From Perkinsus olseni (lineage: Eukaryota > Perkinsozoa > Perkinsida): a stretch of 64,000 nt of DNA. Position 1 is the first letter of the stretch, and every line of letters starts with the position of its first letter. The translations under genes were made by a program, and so were the position numbers. The stretch is taken from positions 1 to 64,000 of the forward strand of contig JABANN010000009.1 in NCBI GenBank assembly GCA_013115125.1, read 5' to 3'. Positions 1 to 12,103 of this stretch are shown in pieces. The notes below the pieces were generated by a model, which saw nothing but the letters and a program-made list of their open reading frames with translations, searched no databases and was not told where the DNA came from.

Positions 1-119
1 GGAGGCAGAGTGCAAGTGCATTTTCCCCACGAACTCATCACCTGTGGCGTTCGAGGAGTAATGGCGGATAAGTCGTACGGCCTCCACGCTGTTGATGATC
101 CGCAGCTCATAGACAGGTG
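1..119 (-). CDS. Internal exon of an unrecognised gene, cut by the window edge
   Basis: Read on the minus strand, the segment downstream of a good 3' splice site (AAACAG just above position 119) is open and has a protein-like composition: it begins PVYELRIINSVEAVRLIRHY and continues with SSNATGDEFVGKMHLH to the window edge. The other frames are poorer. I do not recognise the family. The gene runs leftward out of the window, so its 3' part is missing, and its upstream exons could lie in 120-650, where I could not define them. It would be divergent from the V-ATPase gene. The call rests on one open frame and one acceptor only. Confidence 0.35.
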
Positions 120-659
120 CTGTTTTGGTTGGAATTTTCTCAGAGAAAGCCTGTTAAGATTTTTCGGAATTTTCGTCGACATTTTTAGTCGCATTTTGTG
201 TCGAATTGTCGTTGCGATAGTCGCACTTCTTTCCTCTGTCTTTTTACAAAGTTTTATACTACACCAATATGAATTCACTTTTCCTCATGAGCGTTGTATA
301 ACTGGCGTGAGGTTATTCAGACACCCCTAGCTTTCATGTGCATTCTGGCATGCTCAACCCTAATGATTATAACGGACTTCAACAGCTTAAGCTTAAGACC
401 CCTCACCAGTACCCCACCTAAGCTTAGCGATCACCGCAGTGCTCGACTTGTGTGTTGCACTTCGTCGTCTCGGCTCAGCAGCTAGTATGATTGTTGTCTC
501 ATTGTAAGGAGTATAGTGTTCGCCCGTTGCATTACAGACTTGACGCACCTTCCACGCATTCAGTTCATCGCTAGGTTCGTCGATGACTTAAGAGTTGTCT
601 CTCGTGATTGTCTTTCTCTTCAGTGTTTGCTCTATTATTAGTAGTATACACTCGTCAGC
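120..659. other. Intergenic or 5' region between divergent genes
   Basis: No open frame here resembles a known protein. The stretch is AT-richer than the flanking coding DNA and contains a small palindromic AGCTTAAGCTTAAG near 387-400. It must hold the 5' flank of the V-ATPase subunit B gene and possibly the first exon of the minus-strand gene at the window edge. Confidence 0.4.
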
Positions 660-2279
660 ATGTCGTCCGCTGCAACAGAAGCTCGATGCGCCGCCGCCGT
701 TAACGCCGCGGCCGTAACCCGTGACTACACCATCAACCCCCGAGTCGAGTACCAGACCATTACCGGTGTTGAGGTAGGGCCGCCGATCATCATCATCAGT
801 ATCACCTTGCTCACGTTTTCTTCTCTCTCAGGGTCCCTTGGTCATCCTTGATAATGTCAAGTTCCCCCAGTACAATGAGATTGTCAACCTGACTCTCGCT
901 GATGGCTCTACCAGACAGGGTCAGATTTTGGAGGTCAACGGCTCCAAGGCTGTCGTTCAGGCAAGTTTCACTGTGGTCTTCAATAATCCTTCTAATGATT
1001 GCTCTTCGCTTGTCAGGTTTTCGAGGGTACCAGCGGTGTCGATAACAAGAACTGCTACATCGAGCTCACGGGTGATACCCTTAAGATGCCCATGTCCGAT
1101 GAGATCATGGGTCGTTCCTTCAACGGTTCTGGTCAGCCCATCGATAAGGGTCCGCAGGTCTTGGCCGAGGAGTACTTGCCCATCAACGGTTCTCCCATCA
1201 ACCCCAAGTCTCGTCAGTACCCTAAGGAGATGATTCAGACTGGTCTCTCTGCTCTCGATACCATGAACTCCGTGGTCCGTGGTCAGAAGTTGCCTTTGTT
1301 CTCCGCTGCCGGTCTTCCTCATAATGAGATTGCCGCCCAGGTGTGCCGTCAGGCCCAGCTTGTCCAGGGTAAAGATATTCACGATCACTCCAAGGAGAAC
1401 TTCTCCATCATTTTCGGTGCCATGGGTGCTAATATGGAGACTGCCCGATTCTTCCGTAACGATTTCGAGGAGAACGGTTCTATGGAGAATGTCGTCCTGT
1501 TCATGAACCTCGCCAACGATCCCACTATCGAGCGTATTGTCACTCCTCGTTTCGTGCTTACCGCCGCCGAGTACTTTGCCTACGAGCGCGAGCAGCATGT
1601 CTTCGTCATCTTGACTGATATGTCTTCGTACGCCGATGCTCTTCGTGAGGTTTCTGCTGCCCGAGAGGAGGTCCCCGGTCGTCGTGGTTATCCCGGTTAC
1701 ATGTACACCGATCTTGCCACCATCTACGAGCGTGCTGGTCGTGTCGAAGGTCGTAACGGTTCTATCACCCAGTTCCCCATCCTTACCATGCCTAACGATG
1801 ATATTACTCATCCTATTCCCGATCTTACCGGTTACATCACTGAGGGTCAGGTGTTCGTCGATCGATCCCTTCACAACAGACAGGTGTATCCTCCGATTAA
1901 CGTCTTGCCTTCGCTGTCCCGTTTGATGAAGTCCGGTATTGGCCGCGGAATGACTCGTGAGGATCATCCTAGTGTGTCCGATCAGCTTTACGCTAACTAC
2001 GCCGTTGGTGTCGATACTCGTGCCATGAAGGCTGTCGTTGGTGAGGAGGCTCTTAGTGAGGAGGACCACTTGTACTTGGAGTTCTTGGATAAGTTCGAGT
2101 CCAAGTTCTTGAGCCAGGGTCCCTATGAGAATCGTGATATCTTCCAGTCCTTGGATATCGCCTGGGAGCTCTTGCGTCTCTTCCCCGAGACTATGCTCAA
2201 GAAGGTGCCCCAGAAGATCAAGGACAAGTACTATCCTCGTGATCGTGAGGCGCAGAAGGCCGCTCAGGAGTCGAAGTAA
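660..2279 (+). CDS. V-type proton ATPase subunit B
   Basis: Encodes the non-catalytic, nucleotide-binding B subunit of the V1 head of the vacuolar proton pump, which acidifies vacuoles and endosomes. Three exons (660-773, 832-960, 1017-2279) give about 501 residues, the normal family length. Recognisable segments in order are the beta-barrel start [50 protein letters not shown], the region [20 protein letters not shown] and [30 protein letters not shown], and [13 protein letters not shown]. The start is the first ATG of an open exon and fits the family. Intron 1 is GT-AG (58 nt); intron 2 is GC-AG (56 nt). Codon use is strongly biased to C- and T-ending codons, as in the PGK gene, which suggests high expression. 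A 451-residue antisense open frame is a by-product of that bias. Confidence 0.96.
961..1016 (+). other. GC-AG intron in the V-ATPase B gene
   Basis: The second intron starts CAG|GCAAGT and ends TTGTCAG|GTTTTC. Joining across it restores the universally conserved [10 protein letters not shown] stretch with no shift. The extended match to the U1-complementary consensus (AGGCAAGT) is typical of genuine GC donors. Confidence 0.85.
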
Positions 2280-2720
2280 AAAGACGAGAGCGTCTTCTAC
2301 CATTGATATCATTCATCTTCATCACCATTGCTTTCGTCAGTGTGGGGTCCTTTAGAGGGACGCCGGCTGTGTGCAGTGCGGTGTAGTGATAAGTGTTTAA
2401 AATTGCCAAAGATGATTCTCATTCACCGACTGACAGGCCGTCATGGCCTCATGTTTAGAGATGATAAGGCTGAGCGTTTCTTTGAACCATTGTCCTACAG
2501 GTCTGATTGTGTTGTTAGTCAAGTAGAGGATAGATTATCGGCAGGACTGCAAATTGCGACCAGCTTCAGTCCACTGCAATACTAACTCAACCATGGTCCA
2601 GTGGTTTAACAAATATAGGAGATAATGCACTCCGTAAAAAAATTTATCTAATGACATGAGACTAACAGAATTGTGTTTCTTCCACCGCAAAATTAGCTGC
2701 ATGACACCAATAAACGTCAA
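2280..2720. other. Convergent 3' intergenic region
   Basis: Lies between the stop of the V-ATPase B gene and the stop of the minus-strand cysteine protease gene. I see no coding potential, only AT-rich 3' flank sequence expected to hold both 3' untranslated regions. Confidence 0.5.
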
Positions 2721-5511
2721 TTACTCGTAGATGACCTCCGTTCCCTTCACACGAGGCAGCGCCGAGACACCAACCTCCGACAAGCAAACGCCAAACTGGC
2801 CTTGGGCTGGCACGCACGTCATCCCGTCGGGGCACTTGAGATCACCATCAGCCTGAAAATACGAAAAAAGTCTGTCCGACCTCTTCAAGCAAGTCTTACC
2901 ATGCAAATGAGGGCGCAATGGTCAGCCTTGGGTGGGTGTGTTGACAACACGCACATCTCCCTCGCGTCAACTCCAGCCGGTTTCGGTGGGCAACTGTTGT
3001 CCGGGCCGCAGGGCGGGGAGCAGAGCTCGTACGTATCTACGAACAGAACTGCCAGTGCGAGGCGAATCAGTGGGCATCAATTACGGTCGTGTAATTTGAT
3101 CTGGGCTTGGGCGTCGCCTTCATCACACGGAGGCGCGTGATAGTGACCAGCATTTGACGAAGATTCCATCAGAATAGGTAGAGTGAGATCCTCGGGGATG
3201 ACAACTTCTAGTGACTGAAAGGAGAGTTCATCTTCAGGTCGAGCCAGAACGAATCCCAAACCAAGGCGGAGCGAAGCTCGTACAGCCTGAGGGTTTTACT
3301 TCAGCCATTGCAGGAGTTGTCCTCTCGTTGATGTCCTCGCGGAACTTCGGATAGCTCCCTTGGAGTAGTATGCCGCATTCGTCTGAAAGTAATGGAAAAG
3401 ATGGTAGGAACTTACACATTAAATATGACACACGCGAAGCTGGATTGCTCACCTTCATCAGTGCCATCGGCTCTCTCCCGTTCCAGCAGAATGTAGCCTT
3501 CCTTGCCCCACTCAGCACCCCAGGAGTTCTTAACTTTCCAATACCTGCAATCCGTCATCTGATAGCATTTGCAGGATCGAAGCTTACTTTGTACCATCCA
3601 TCTCGCCATAACCGACAAGAAGCACGCCGTGGTCCAAGGAGTCACCACATTCACCTGAGAGATTACAACATGACCAGCGATCGCTGCAAAAATCTTCGCG
3701 TAACGGGCGAGCGCGCGACCTCAGCACCGTGAGGTCGTGGGTACGACCCTCGGCCAACGCAAGTATACCCAAGAATCATTTTATAGATGGTAAGGTCCAC
3801 GCCCTCTCGATAACAGCTTGAATATGCTTGTAGCTTCCAATTCGTCGACACAAACTCAAAGTGATCTCGCAAGCACCTACCGGTGAGGACTCCCTCATGA
3901 TAGAATTGAAAGTCCGGCATGTCAGCTTCAATCGCCACACTGACGGGGCCAGTCTGCAGCGCTTCCTTCATCGCTGCGCCGTTCTTAGAGTCCACATCAA
4001 CGTACCCGACCACATCGTGAGGCTGAAAGTGTTATTCAACAGTTCACCATCAACTGCTGGTAACCTCACATGAAGGCGCGCCTTCTTCTTGACGGTCGAG
4101 TTCCGGCAAGGCTCATCGACGGCATCATAGCCATAGTCCTCCTCAGTGCAAAGACCGTGCTCAATAACGTACTTGAAGGCGTAGTCCATCAGACCGCCGT
4201 TGCAGCCCCTACAAGGAAACATACTTCACCATCAGGTACTAATGCAAGATGCATAACAAGCTGATAAGTTATCATCCCTAGATGTGACAACAGCAAGATG
4301 AGTTGAAGTGTCGGACAGACGGTACAAACCGGTATGAAAGTTCTCAGGAGAAGATCCTAAGTTTAGACAGATATCACGAACATCTCTGCGGCGGCACAAG
4401 GCAAACAATAAGATCGAGTAATTGTTAAAATATCATCAGAAAGTGATACAATTCATTACTATTAAAGCTAACCTAGATTACGTCTATGAGATCCCATATG
4501 GATCGGGACCAATCGGATCATAGACTACCGAAATGATTTACTGTAGTCTCAGTGAAATATATCATTCTACAAATAAAGGCAGCAAAGGTCTACAAGAACT
4601 CCCAGCGGAAGAGGAGGGCCTCACATGTTCCCTTCCTCCGTGCTGCAATCAACCAGCTGTTGCTCAGAGAACTCCACCAAGTCGTGCTTCGGATTGGCGA
4701 TTTCATAGCGACCTTCGAGAGAACCTGACGGGCACATCACCGGCGGAGCGGCGCCGCTGCACGACCGACCGGTGGCAGAGAAGGCCCAGCAGCTTCCGCA
4801 GCTTCCCTGGTTCTTCACTCGTGTCACCGCATTCAGATGGCTCCAGTCGATCTCGTCCGGTAGAGGCTTGCCAGAGTAATGATGTACTCCGAGAAACCCG
4901 GGGCCTGGCGGGAGCGCTCGAAATCAGGCATTTCCGCAGCACCTACGCTTGGCCGCCCCGAAGAAATCGCGGTAGCGCTTCCGGTAGCCTCTGGTGAGCA
5001 TGGCCGCAGCAAACTCCTCAGAGCTCTGGTCGGCGAACTTGTTAATGGCGAGCTTGTAGGGTCGACCTGAGTTCGATGATGTGGTCGAAATTGGGTATTC
5101 CGACGACCGACTCACCCTCGGCGTTGACCCTCTGAATATGACGATAATTTTCGATGAAGATCTCCTCACGCAAGGCGGCTTCTTGCGGAGTCGGGTAATC
5201 GATACCGTAACTGGCAAGCAATGAGATGCCGTACTTTTTCGAGTGGAAAACGGCAGCATACACGTTTGGCATGGTAGAGTACACGAATCACAGGTAAAAC
5301 GTTTGCCAATGGCCTTAACCAGCCAAACAGACAAGCAACAGCGCCCGCAAGCAGCACAGGAGCATAGACAGATGAGATGGCCTAGGTGAGTGAGCGTGCG
5401 TACGTACTCTTCCTTGAACTTCGCAAAGGCCTGCGTAAGTTCCATTTCGGGCACCTCGTACGAGAGGGCGACACCTGCCAGAAGGGCAAGCGGGGAGAAG
5501 GCAAGAATCAT
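2721..5511 (-). CDS. Secreted papain-family (C1A, cathepsin L-like) cysteine protease with Cys-rich tail
   Basis: A lysosomal or secreted endopeptidase precursor. The ATG at 5511 opens a hydrophobic signal peptide ([17 protein letters not shown]). A prodomain follows with [16 protein letters not shown], an ERFNIN/GNFD-type inhibitor region. The mature enzyme begins near [20 protein letters not shown] and has the active-site [18 protein letters not shown], the [11 protein letters not shown] loop, the histidine motif [14 protein letters not shown] and the asparagine motif [17 protein letters not shown], so the full triad is present. After the catalytic domain comes an extra C-terminal extension rich in cysteine ([18 protein letters not shown], then [14 protein letters not shown]) that ends at the stop at 2721. 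About ten introns interrupt the gene, most of them 36-61 nt and one 416 nt (4209-4624). Junctions around 3250-3330 and near 5200-5410 are uncertain. Confidence 0.9.
4725..4769 (-). other. 45-nt in-frame intron beside the catalytic cysteine
   Basis: This GT-AG segment interrupts the conserved WAFSATG-SLEG stretch. It is a multiple of three long and contains no stop codon, so it could be read through as 15 extra residues right after the active site. Removing it gives the standard family sequence, so I treat it as an intron. Confidence 0.8.
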
Positions 5512-6293
5512 TATGTGTTTAATAACAGTCCTGAATGTCGTTCCTGTCAAGTCGGTCCCCTCCCCAGTACTGCGGCGGCGGCGGTCGAGGGAAAATTGCG
5601 CTCGCCTCCCAATGAACAGCGCATTTTGTTTTGCGCGCGCCCAAAAATGTCCGATGCCCTTGAGCTTTTCGCTGTAGGAGCATGCACTCGATCTTGCATC
5701 ACAATCAGACCAAGATTTCCAACGGTTGCTTTGATTGCTAACTGAGCTTCAAAAGGACTACCAGAATCGTCTCTCACACATTAGATTCCATCCTCGGGAC
5801 CGTCCTGAAATTCAAGACAGCAGGCATTTGAACACCTGCGCGTTGAGAGTGCGATCATAAGTGCACGGTGATCTTTAAAATGGGGACGACTCTAGAAAAG
5901 CCGTAGAGAGCCGGGCTGTTTCTAAAGACGAATACTCCGACTTCCGCTTCGCATTAAGCGAGCAAATTCATGCTACTCACAAGTGAACGGTTTGTACTCT
6001 TCGTTTGGATGGGTGACTGAGCTTGATCGATTCATGCAGGCACCAAGCCAGACGTATGATTCGCAAAAGGGAGGAGACGAGTGTTGAACATCTCCGTTAT
6101 ACAGTCTTGGGAATCGCTCCAGGCATTCCGTGCCTGCGCTATTCCTGCCCGTAGACTCTCGTCACGATTCAACTAAAGAAAGTTTTCGCGAAAAACCGGA
6201 AGTATTCGGTAACCTTCTTTCAAAGCTCGGAATTGATTCCGGCTCTTCGCACACTACCGAGCTCTGAGTTACCTATTAAGTGGTAGCTCCCAA
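5512..6293. other. Divergent promoter region
   Basis: Separates the divergently transcribed cysteine protease and tubulin-ligase-like genes. There is no supported coding sequence. A (CGG)n-like patch lies near 5570-5583. Upstream regulatory elements and 5' untranslated regions of both genes are expected here, but I cannot point to a specific motif. Confidence 0.4.
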
Positions 6294-9200
6294 ATGACCG
6301 TCGCAGCGCCAACAAGCGGCTCCGCAGACGAGCTAGGCGGCCCGATGAATCCTGAAGACATCTATGATGCAGACACGGAAACTCTGATGGGTAAATCGAC
6401 TCCGGAAGACAACACGCGATGGCTTCTGGCGTTGCCGAACGGAACGCAAGAGGAAGAAGCCGCAGGACTAGGTTTCGAGAATGTCAGGCTGAGAAATTTG
6501 TCGTTCTCAAGGACCACACTAGAGCGCTGTGACGCTTTGAATGGTCTTGTTATGATCTGGGCCGTCTTCGTGACAACTGTGCTTTCGGAAGCCTCCGAAT
6601 CTGGACTTACTGAGAGGAGATTTCACATGCTTTCACCTTTTCAGCCCCGCGACGGGCGGCTTCGACTTGACTTTAATACTGAGCAAAATATCATTGATAC
6701 AAAATACGCATAATTCAACACTATCACTATTAACTGTGCACGTGCTTCGCTAGCCGAAACTGCGCAGAGGAGAATTTTTACAGCGACGATGCTAACGCAC
6801 GGCGACTTGGATTTTCTTGATTTTCTATGGTCAAAAAACTCAAACGTCTTGACGCCGATGCACTGCTCTGTCAGAATACCTGCTGAAAGGAGGAGAGTCT
6901 GAAGAGATGCGTTTCCTGATCGAGAGAGAAATCCAAGAACGACAACACATGGAAATCTTGCGGTCGGAGATTCTCAACAGGCGAGGCCTTCCCTCCATTA
7001 CAGTGTGTCGAATAATGAAGGCAGATTTCAGATTCGCCGGGAACCCGGAGGCCGACGAGTCCGATCCGCGAGACGTCTCAGCCTCGGCGATAGTGACGAG
7101 CGCACTGATGGATGCTTCTGTCGCTGAAAGGGTGCCTTCTAGGGTTGCACGATCAAGCCCAAAAAAAGCAACACCAAGGGAACATAGTCCCGCGCCTTCG
7201 AGGCCCCTAGGGGGACCAACATTGGGAGAGTGGAAACCGACGCCGGTTGCAGGAAAGGCTTTTGTTGTTGGCAATCCGAACGGTCGGAGGAAACCCTGGA
7301 AGAAAGTGGCGAGAAAAGTGGAAAAAGTCCGCAAGAAAGAGGCTGATCAGAGTCGACCGAGGCTGGAGCGAATGAAGGAGTATGCGGAGAAGACAAGGTT
7401 GCGCAGGAAACTTGCAGTGGAACAGCGTGAATCCCGCCGGATGGAGAAGGAGCCATTGAAAGAAATTTCGGAGCGCAAGTGCGTGGACAACACCGACGAG
7501 CCCTGCCATCAGAGTGGCTCAACTGAGGGTCTGCCACTCCGGTGCGAAGAGGACGATGAGGGCTTGAAAGACGCGAACGCGACGGAAGATCGGGTCTCCA
7601 CAGAGAGCATTTCCTCTTCGGGTCGATATAGAAGTGACGACTTCGACGGGTCATCGATCTCTCAGCCCAGTCTGGCGTCAGAGGAACCGAATAGGGAGGC
7701 GAGCATAGATCGGGCTCAGTCGAGTGTTGGGAACGAGATTAACGATTGCTCTAGCGAAGGACAGGACACAGCACTTAGTGGGAGCGCGAGCCTGGTCCCC
7801 ACTACACCTGAGGAGGAATCTCAGCATTGTAGTAGCGAAACCGTCGGTGACGAGGCACATGAACTTGCGGCGGGGGGAGCGGGAGGCGACAGGAAAGGAG
7901 GCGATGAACTAAGCGAGGCCAGCGTGGCGGTGGACGAGGAAGAAGGAGAAGGCAGTGTGACAGAATTGGATGGAGGTCTCTGTCAAGAACCTACTGTTAA
8001 AGCTAACGACGACCAGGCCTTGATGGAAGGAGGAGGAGACATAGAGCCGGAAGCTCCCGAGGGTCGGCACTTGAGGTCCCCACCGCCGTCGGAGGCCCTG
8101 GTGAAGCCACCAGGACCGGCAAGCAAGACTTCGACGCGGCGTGTTGAGCGAGTCTTCGAGTCCGCGATGATACAGGATTACAGCTCAATGTTCGGATCCT
8201 TTGCAGAGACCTTCACTTGGGGGTATGAGGCGTCGAAAAACCAAGGTGACACGAACTCGGCTGATAGGTCCCTCCTGAGTCTCGAATATTGCTGTTGACA
8301 CGTCAACTTCGGTCCTTGGAGCTCGGAGGAAGTCTATTCAATAGCTCGGCACTTTGCTGGTTTTCAGGCAACCAGACCCGGGCAACAGATGACCTAGTGG
8401 AAGCCCGTGAAAGAGCACTGCGCGAAACTTTGCAATTGTATGATGGGGCTCCCGTGTAGCTCTCGCTTGGAGACGACGCGACGTCCCTCGCTCCGGTCCT
8501 CATCTCTCGAGCTCCGCTTCCGCAACTACCGGTCCCCACTCGTCAGTCTTCTCGAATGCGGTTGCTCTTTCTCTCTTTAGAAAGCAATTGAACGCCCGTG
8601 CTCCCACGGAATTTCGAGAGTTTGTATCATTGGAGGATCTGGTGCAGCTCAAAGGCTCTTGTAACCTTACTGCTGCCTCATCTCAGGTACAAGCACTTCT
8701 GTGAAGTGTCCCGAACCTTCGAGGTCTTCGACTTCGCCGATTTCCGTCACACCCTGCTGGGCATGGCGCCATCGCTGACAACACCAACTCTCACTAGGAC
8801 CAGTCCAGATACCCAGATCTACTACAAGGCAGGCTGGGTTGAATCGAGATAGTGTTATAGGAGTGTACGCAGTGCCTAGCGAAGAAAACGCTGCCTGCAG
8901 AACTGCTGCCACTGCGCCACGAGCATTGCTGCTGTTGATTCTACTGGCGCGTGGCTCGGTGGCCACATTTGTACATGTTTTATTTTTCATTACATACTGT
9001 ATTATCCTATATTACGATATTTGGAATGCCGGCGTTCTGCCACGTGCCACGAGAGCGGCCTCATCTGTCCACAGATGAAACTACTCACCGTTGCCAGTAT
9101 CATTCGTCCACAGTTTTCAGTGGTATACCCCAGGTGGTTCAATCTCGAGTTGAGGTTTACGACGTGGTATCGCGAAGTCTGGCTGGCAATCCCAACTTCG

Positions 9201-12082
9201 CGGAGCTGCCACATGGATGCCGTATCGGACCGGTAGGGAACAGGACAATTCACGCGACCGTCTGCTCGAACACCTACAGGATCTTCTGCGATATGCAGGT
9301 TTGGAACCTCCTGTGGACTTGGGGTCGACCCAACATTGACTACAGCAAGCTTTTTGTGTGGCAGAAGGTGAACCACTTCCCCGACAGCAAGTTCCTGTCT
9401 CGAAAGGACTGTCTCAAAAGATGCATCGACCGGTGAGAGACCACATGCCTTCTCGCTTTACAAAGCTCTACCGCTCCGACTACCGTTTGTGTGCAGATAC
9501 GTGAAGCGTCCCCCGGGGTCTCGAAGGTCTCAGGCGATCGAGTCCTTCCGTGTCATTCCGGAAACGTTCGTGCTGCCTCGAGACTACTGCGAGTTCATTG
9601 AAGCTTACACAAATTACAGAGATCTGTAGGTTCCCTCGACGGCTTATTCTCACTCAAAACCGAAAAGCGGCGCGCATGGTGGGGATCGTGCGCTCCTTGC
9701 TTTTGCTGCTTTCTTCTCAGGAGCCTCCCAGTGACCATGTGGATACTAAAACCTGTGTGCCTCTCGCGTGGAAGGGGAATAAGTGTCATCTCTGATCTGA
9801 GCGAAGTCAATTACACAGAGCCGACCATTATTCAGAAGGTAGGCCTTTGAGATAGCTGACGGGAGTGAACTTTCTGTATTTCTTCTGGTTCCAGCGAGGG
9901 AGTTCCCGTGTGAGGATGCAAGCGTGTTACGGTTTCAGTACATCGAGCACCCCCTACTCCTGGATGGCTATAAGTTCGACCTTCGAGTCTACGTTTTAGT
10001 GATGAGCTTCAACCCTCTAGAAGCGTAAGATCAGCTCATCAGGAGATTTTACGGATTTTTCAACGTTAGGTACATCTATAAAGAAGGATTCGCCAGGCTG
10101 GCTACGGTGACGTACTCGTCCAGCGCCGAGGATTGCAAGAATCGGCTCATGCACCTTACAAACACTAGCGTTCAGAGAAATCACGTTGACAACCTCCCCA
10201 ATGATAAACATCGTATGCTTGGAGGTGGGGGAATGAAGCTTTCAGGTCTCAGCGATTTCTCGCTCGATTTCTTGCGAGGCACCAAATTGTCATTCAAGGA
10301 TCTGAAGACTCGGCTGGAGGAACGAGATATAGGCTGGGGAATCCTTTGGGAGAAGATCAAGGATGTGATCGTGAGGACGCTTATCATGTGCGAACATATG
10401 ATAGGCTTTCAGGTAGGTACTGCGTCCAGCACACGAAGGAAAATGGTGTCAAGGAACCCGTTAGAACAACTACTGCTGAATTCATATGCCACAGGACAAA
10501 ACTCTGACAGCTGTGGGGTTCGAACCCACGCCCTTTCGGACTGGCGCCTTAAGCCAGCGCCTTAGACCACTCGGCCAAACTGTCGATATTTTTCTTGCCG
10601 ACCGGCATGCTTGTCTTCATCATACATGTTCTAGGTGAACTCATTCGAGTTGTATGGCTTCGATGTAATCTTCGACGAGTCCCTCCGTGCGTGGCTGCTT
10701 GAAGCAAACTCGAGTCCGAGCATGAACCTCGACACTCTGCTGGATGAGAGGATAAAAATCGCCTTGATACGGTGGGGAGCGGCTTCGCTGGCAAACTTGA
10801 CGCAACAGCTTAGCGAACCAGTGAGAATATCCCGTTCCGAGTCCATATCCCTGTCTTTCCCTTCGAGTTCGTGTCGCTTCTTAAGTGGCCCATTAGGCCC
10901 TCCAATTCTCTGTCAGTAGTAGGCAGCGACTTTTAAGAGTATTTTGGCCAGGGGCAATCGAGGGTCTTCTGAACGGAACAGCTCCTATCTCCACTAAACT
11001 GACCCAGTTGGGCCAGATTTGGTTCTCATCACACTTCACATTACTCAATAACTAGCGTTAGTTCAAACACGAAGGCAACTTAACAGTCTCAGATGGCAGC
11101 ACACGGGATCTGCGCATGCGTGCTGTCCGCTTCAGCGACACAATCGGCGTCGTAAACCCTGTTCCGTTCAACCGGAGAGCTGTTACGGAAGTCCTATCAC
11201 GGAAGCTCGACTCACCAACTAAGGAAGGGGCTTGTGCGAACAAGCCGAGCCGACGGCGGCGGCGGCAGAGCAAAAGCGTAGGGACTCAATCCCTCGCCCC
11301 TTGAGCAGGCTCCACCTCCGGAGACTCGGATGCCTTCTCCATGCCAGGTTTCGACCAGACAACTGAACGCTGATCTTCATGAAATACTTTGCGGTATTGC
11401 TCCCGCCACTTTAAAAGATCGAGACAGCTGTCTCATCGAAACAGCATGTAACCTCTGCCAGTAGTCGTAGGGGACGCTTACGTGGCTCTGTGTAGATAAC
11501 TTCGAGCGTATAGCCCCCGGAGAGCTGTGGGAGAAGGCCGCATCCGTGAAGAATAGGATGTTCCAGCCAATGCATGATCCACTATAGTTTCCACCTCAAT
11601 GAAGTTAACGTCGAGTTTGCTAGTCTGGAGGAGATATTCGGAAGCCTTTTGTGTGCGAGAATGATGGCCTTTGTCCCTCCTCGAGTACACCTCTCCTGTG
11701 CTTTTACGAGCCATTCAACGGACTGGAAAAAGCGCCCTTTGAAAAAACAATATGGAGAGCGATTCTCAGTATCACTCGCCACCATCGATATGGTTCAGCC
11801 TCCGATGGGGACAGCCTCTGTGTCGCGAAAATCTGTGCTCCCCAGCTCCTTCCGTCAACTGTGGATGAAGTGCCCTTCAAGCCAGACAGATCGTATACAC
11901 GGAACTCACACAACGCTGTGATTCCTAGCGAGTGCAAGCTGCACGCTGTGAAAAAATCGCCATCGGAATCACCGCAGAAGAACTCAGCCCGTCGGCTTCA
12001 GAAACTACGCTCCGCTTTCGCTAAGCTTCAGTGCTTAAAGTCGCTGGGCACTGGTTCAATCACCATCAATCAGTTATTCTGA
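6294..12082 (+). CDS. Tubulin tyrosine ligase-like protein (probable polyglutamylase)
   Basis: A TTLL-family ATP-grasp ligase, expected to add glutamates to tubulin tails in axonemes or cortical microtubules. The catalytic core lies at about 9150-10830. Joined exons give MQVWNLLWTWGRPNIDYSKL, LFVWQKVNHFPDSKFLSRKD, a lysine-bearing WILKPVCLSRGRGISVIS, YIEHPLLLDGYKFDLRVYVL, the metal-binding region RLMHLTNTSVQRN, and NSFELYGFDVIFDESL followed by AWLLEANSSPSMN. All are family hallmarks. A long acidic, low-complexity N-terminal exon (about 6907-8298) precedes the core. Introns are mostly short. One of 222 nt (10413-10634) holds a tRNA gene on the opposite strand. The chosen start (6294) is the first ATG of a plausible exon. 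The 3' end is uncertain: open exons continue to 12082, only 21 nt before the PGK start codon, so the tail could be shorter. Confidence 0.82.
10506..10584 (-). tRNA. tRNA-Leu (anticodon AAG), nested in a TTLL intron
   Basis: Minus-strand 79-nt class II tRNA. It has an acceptor stem GACAGTT/AGCTGTC, a D arm with GCCGAGTGGTCTAAGGC, an anticodon stem CTGGC/GCCAG closing the loop TTAAGGC, a short variable arm with a GAAA loop, and a T arm GTGGG-TTCGAAC-CCCAC. A TTTT run follows its 3' end (just below 10506 on the plus strand), a good polymerase III terminator. It is identical to the copy at 58097. Confidence 0.95.
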
Positions 12083-12103
12083 TTCGACCTTCACATTCAC
12101 AAC

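Noticed and set aside
957-2312. 451-residue open frame antisense to V-ATPase subunit B
   Set aside because: The frame arises from strong codon bias of the sense gene; its composition has no family resemblance and it conflicts with a certain gene.
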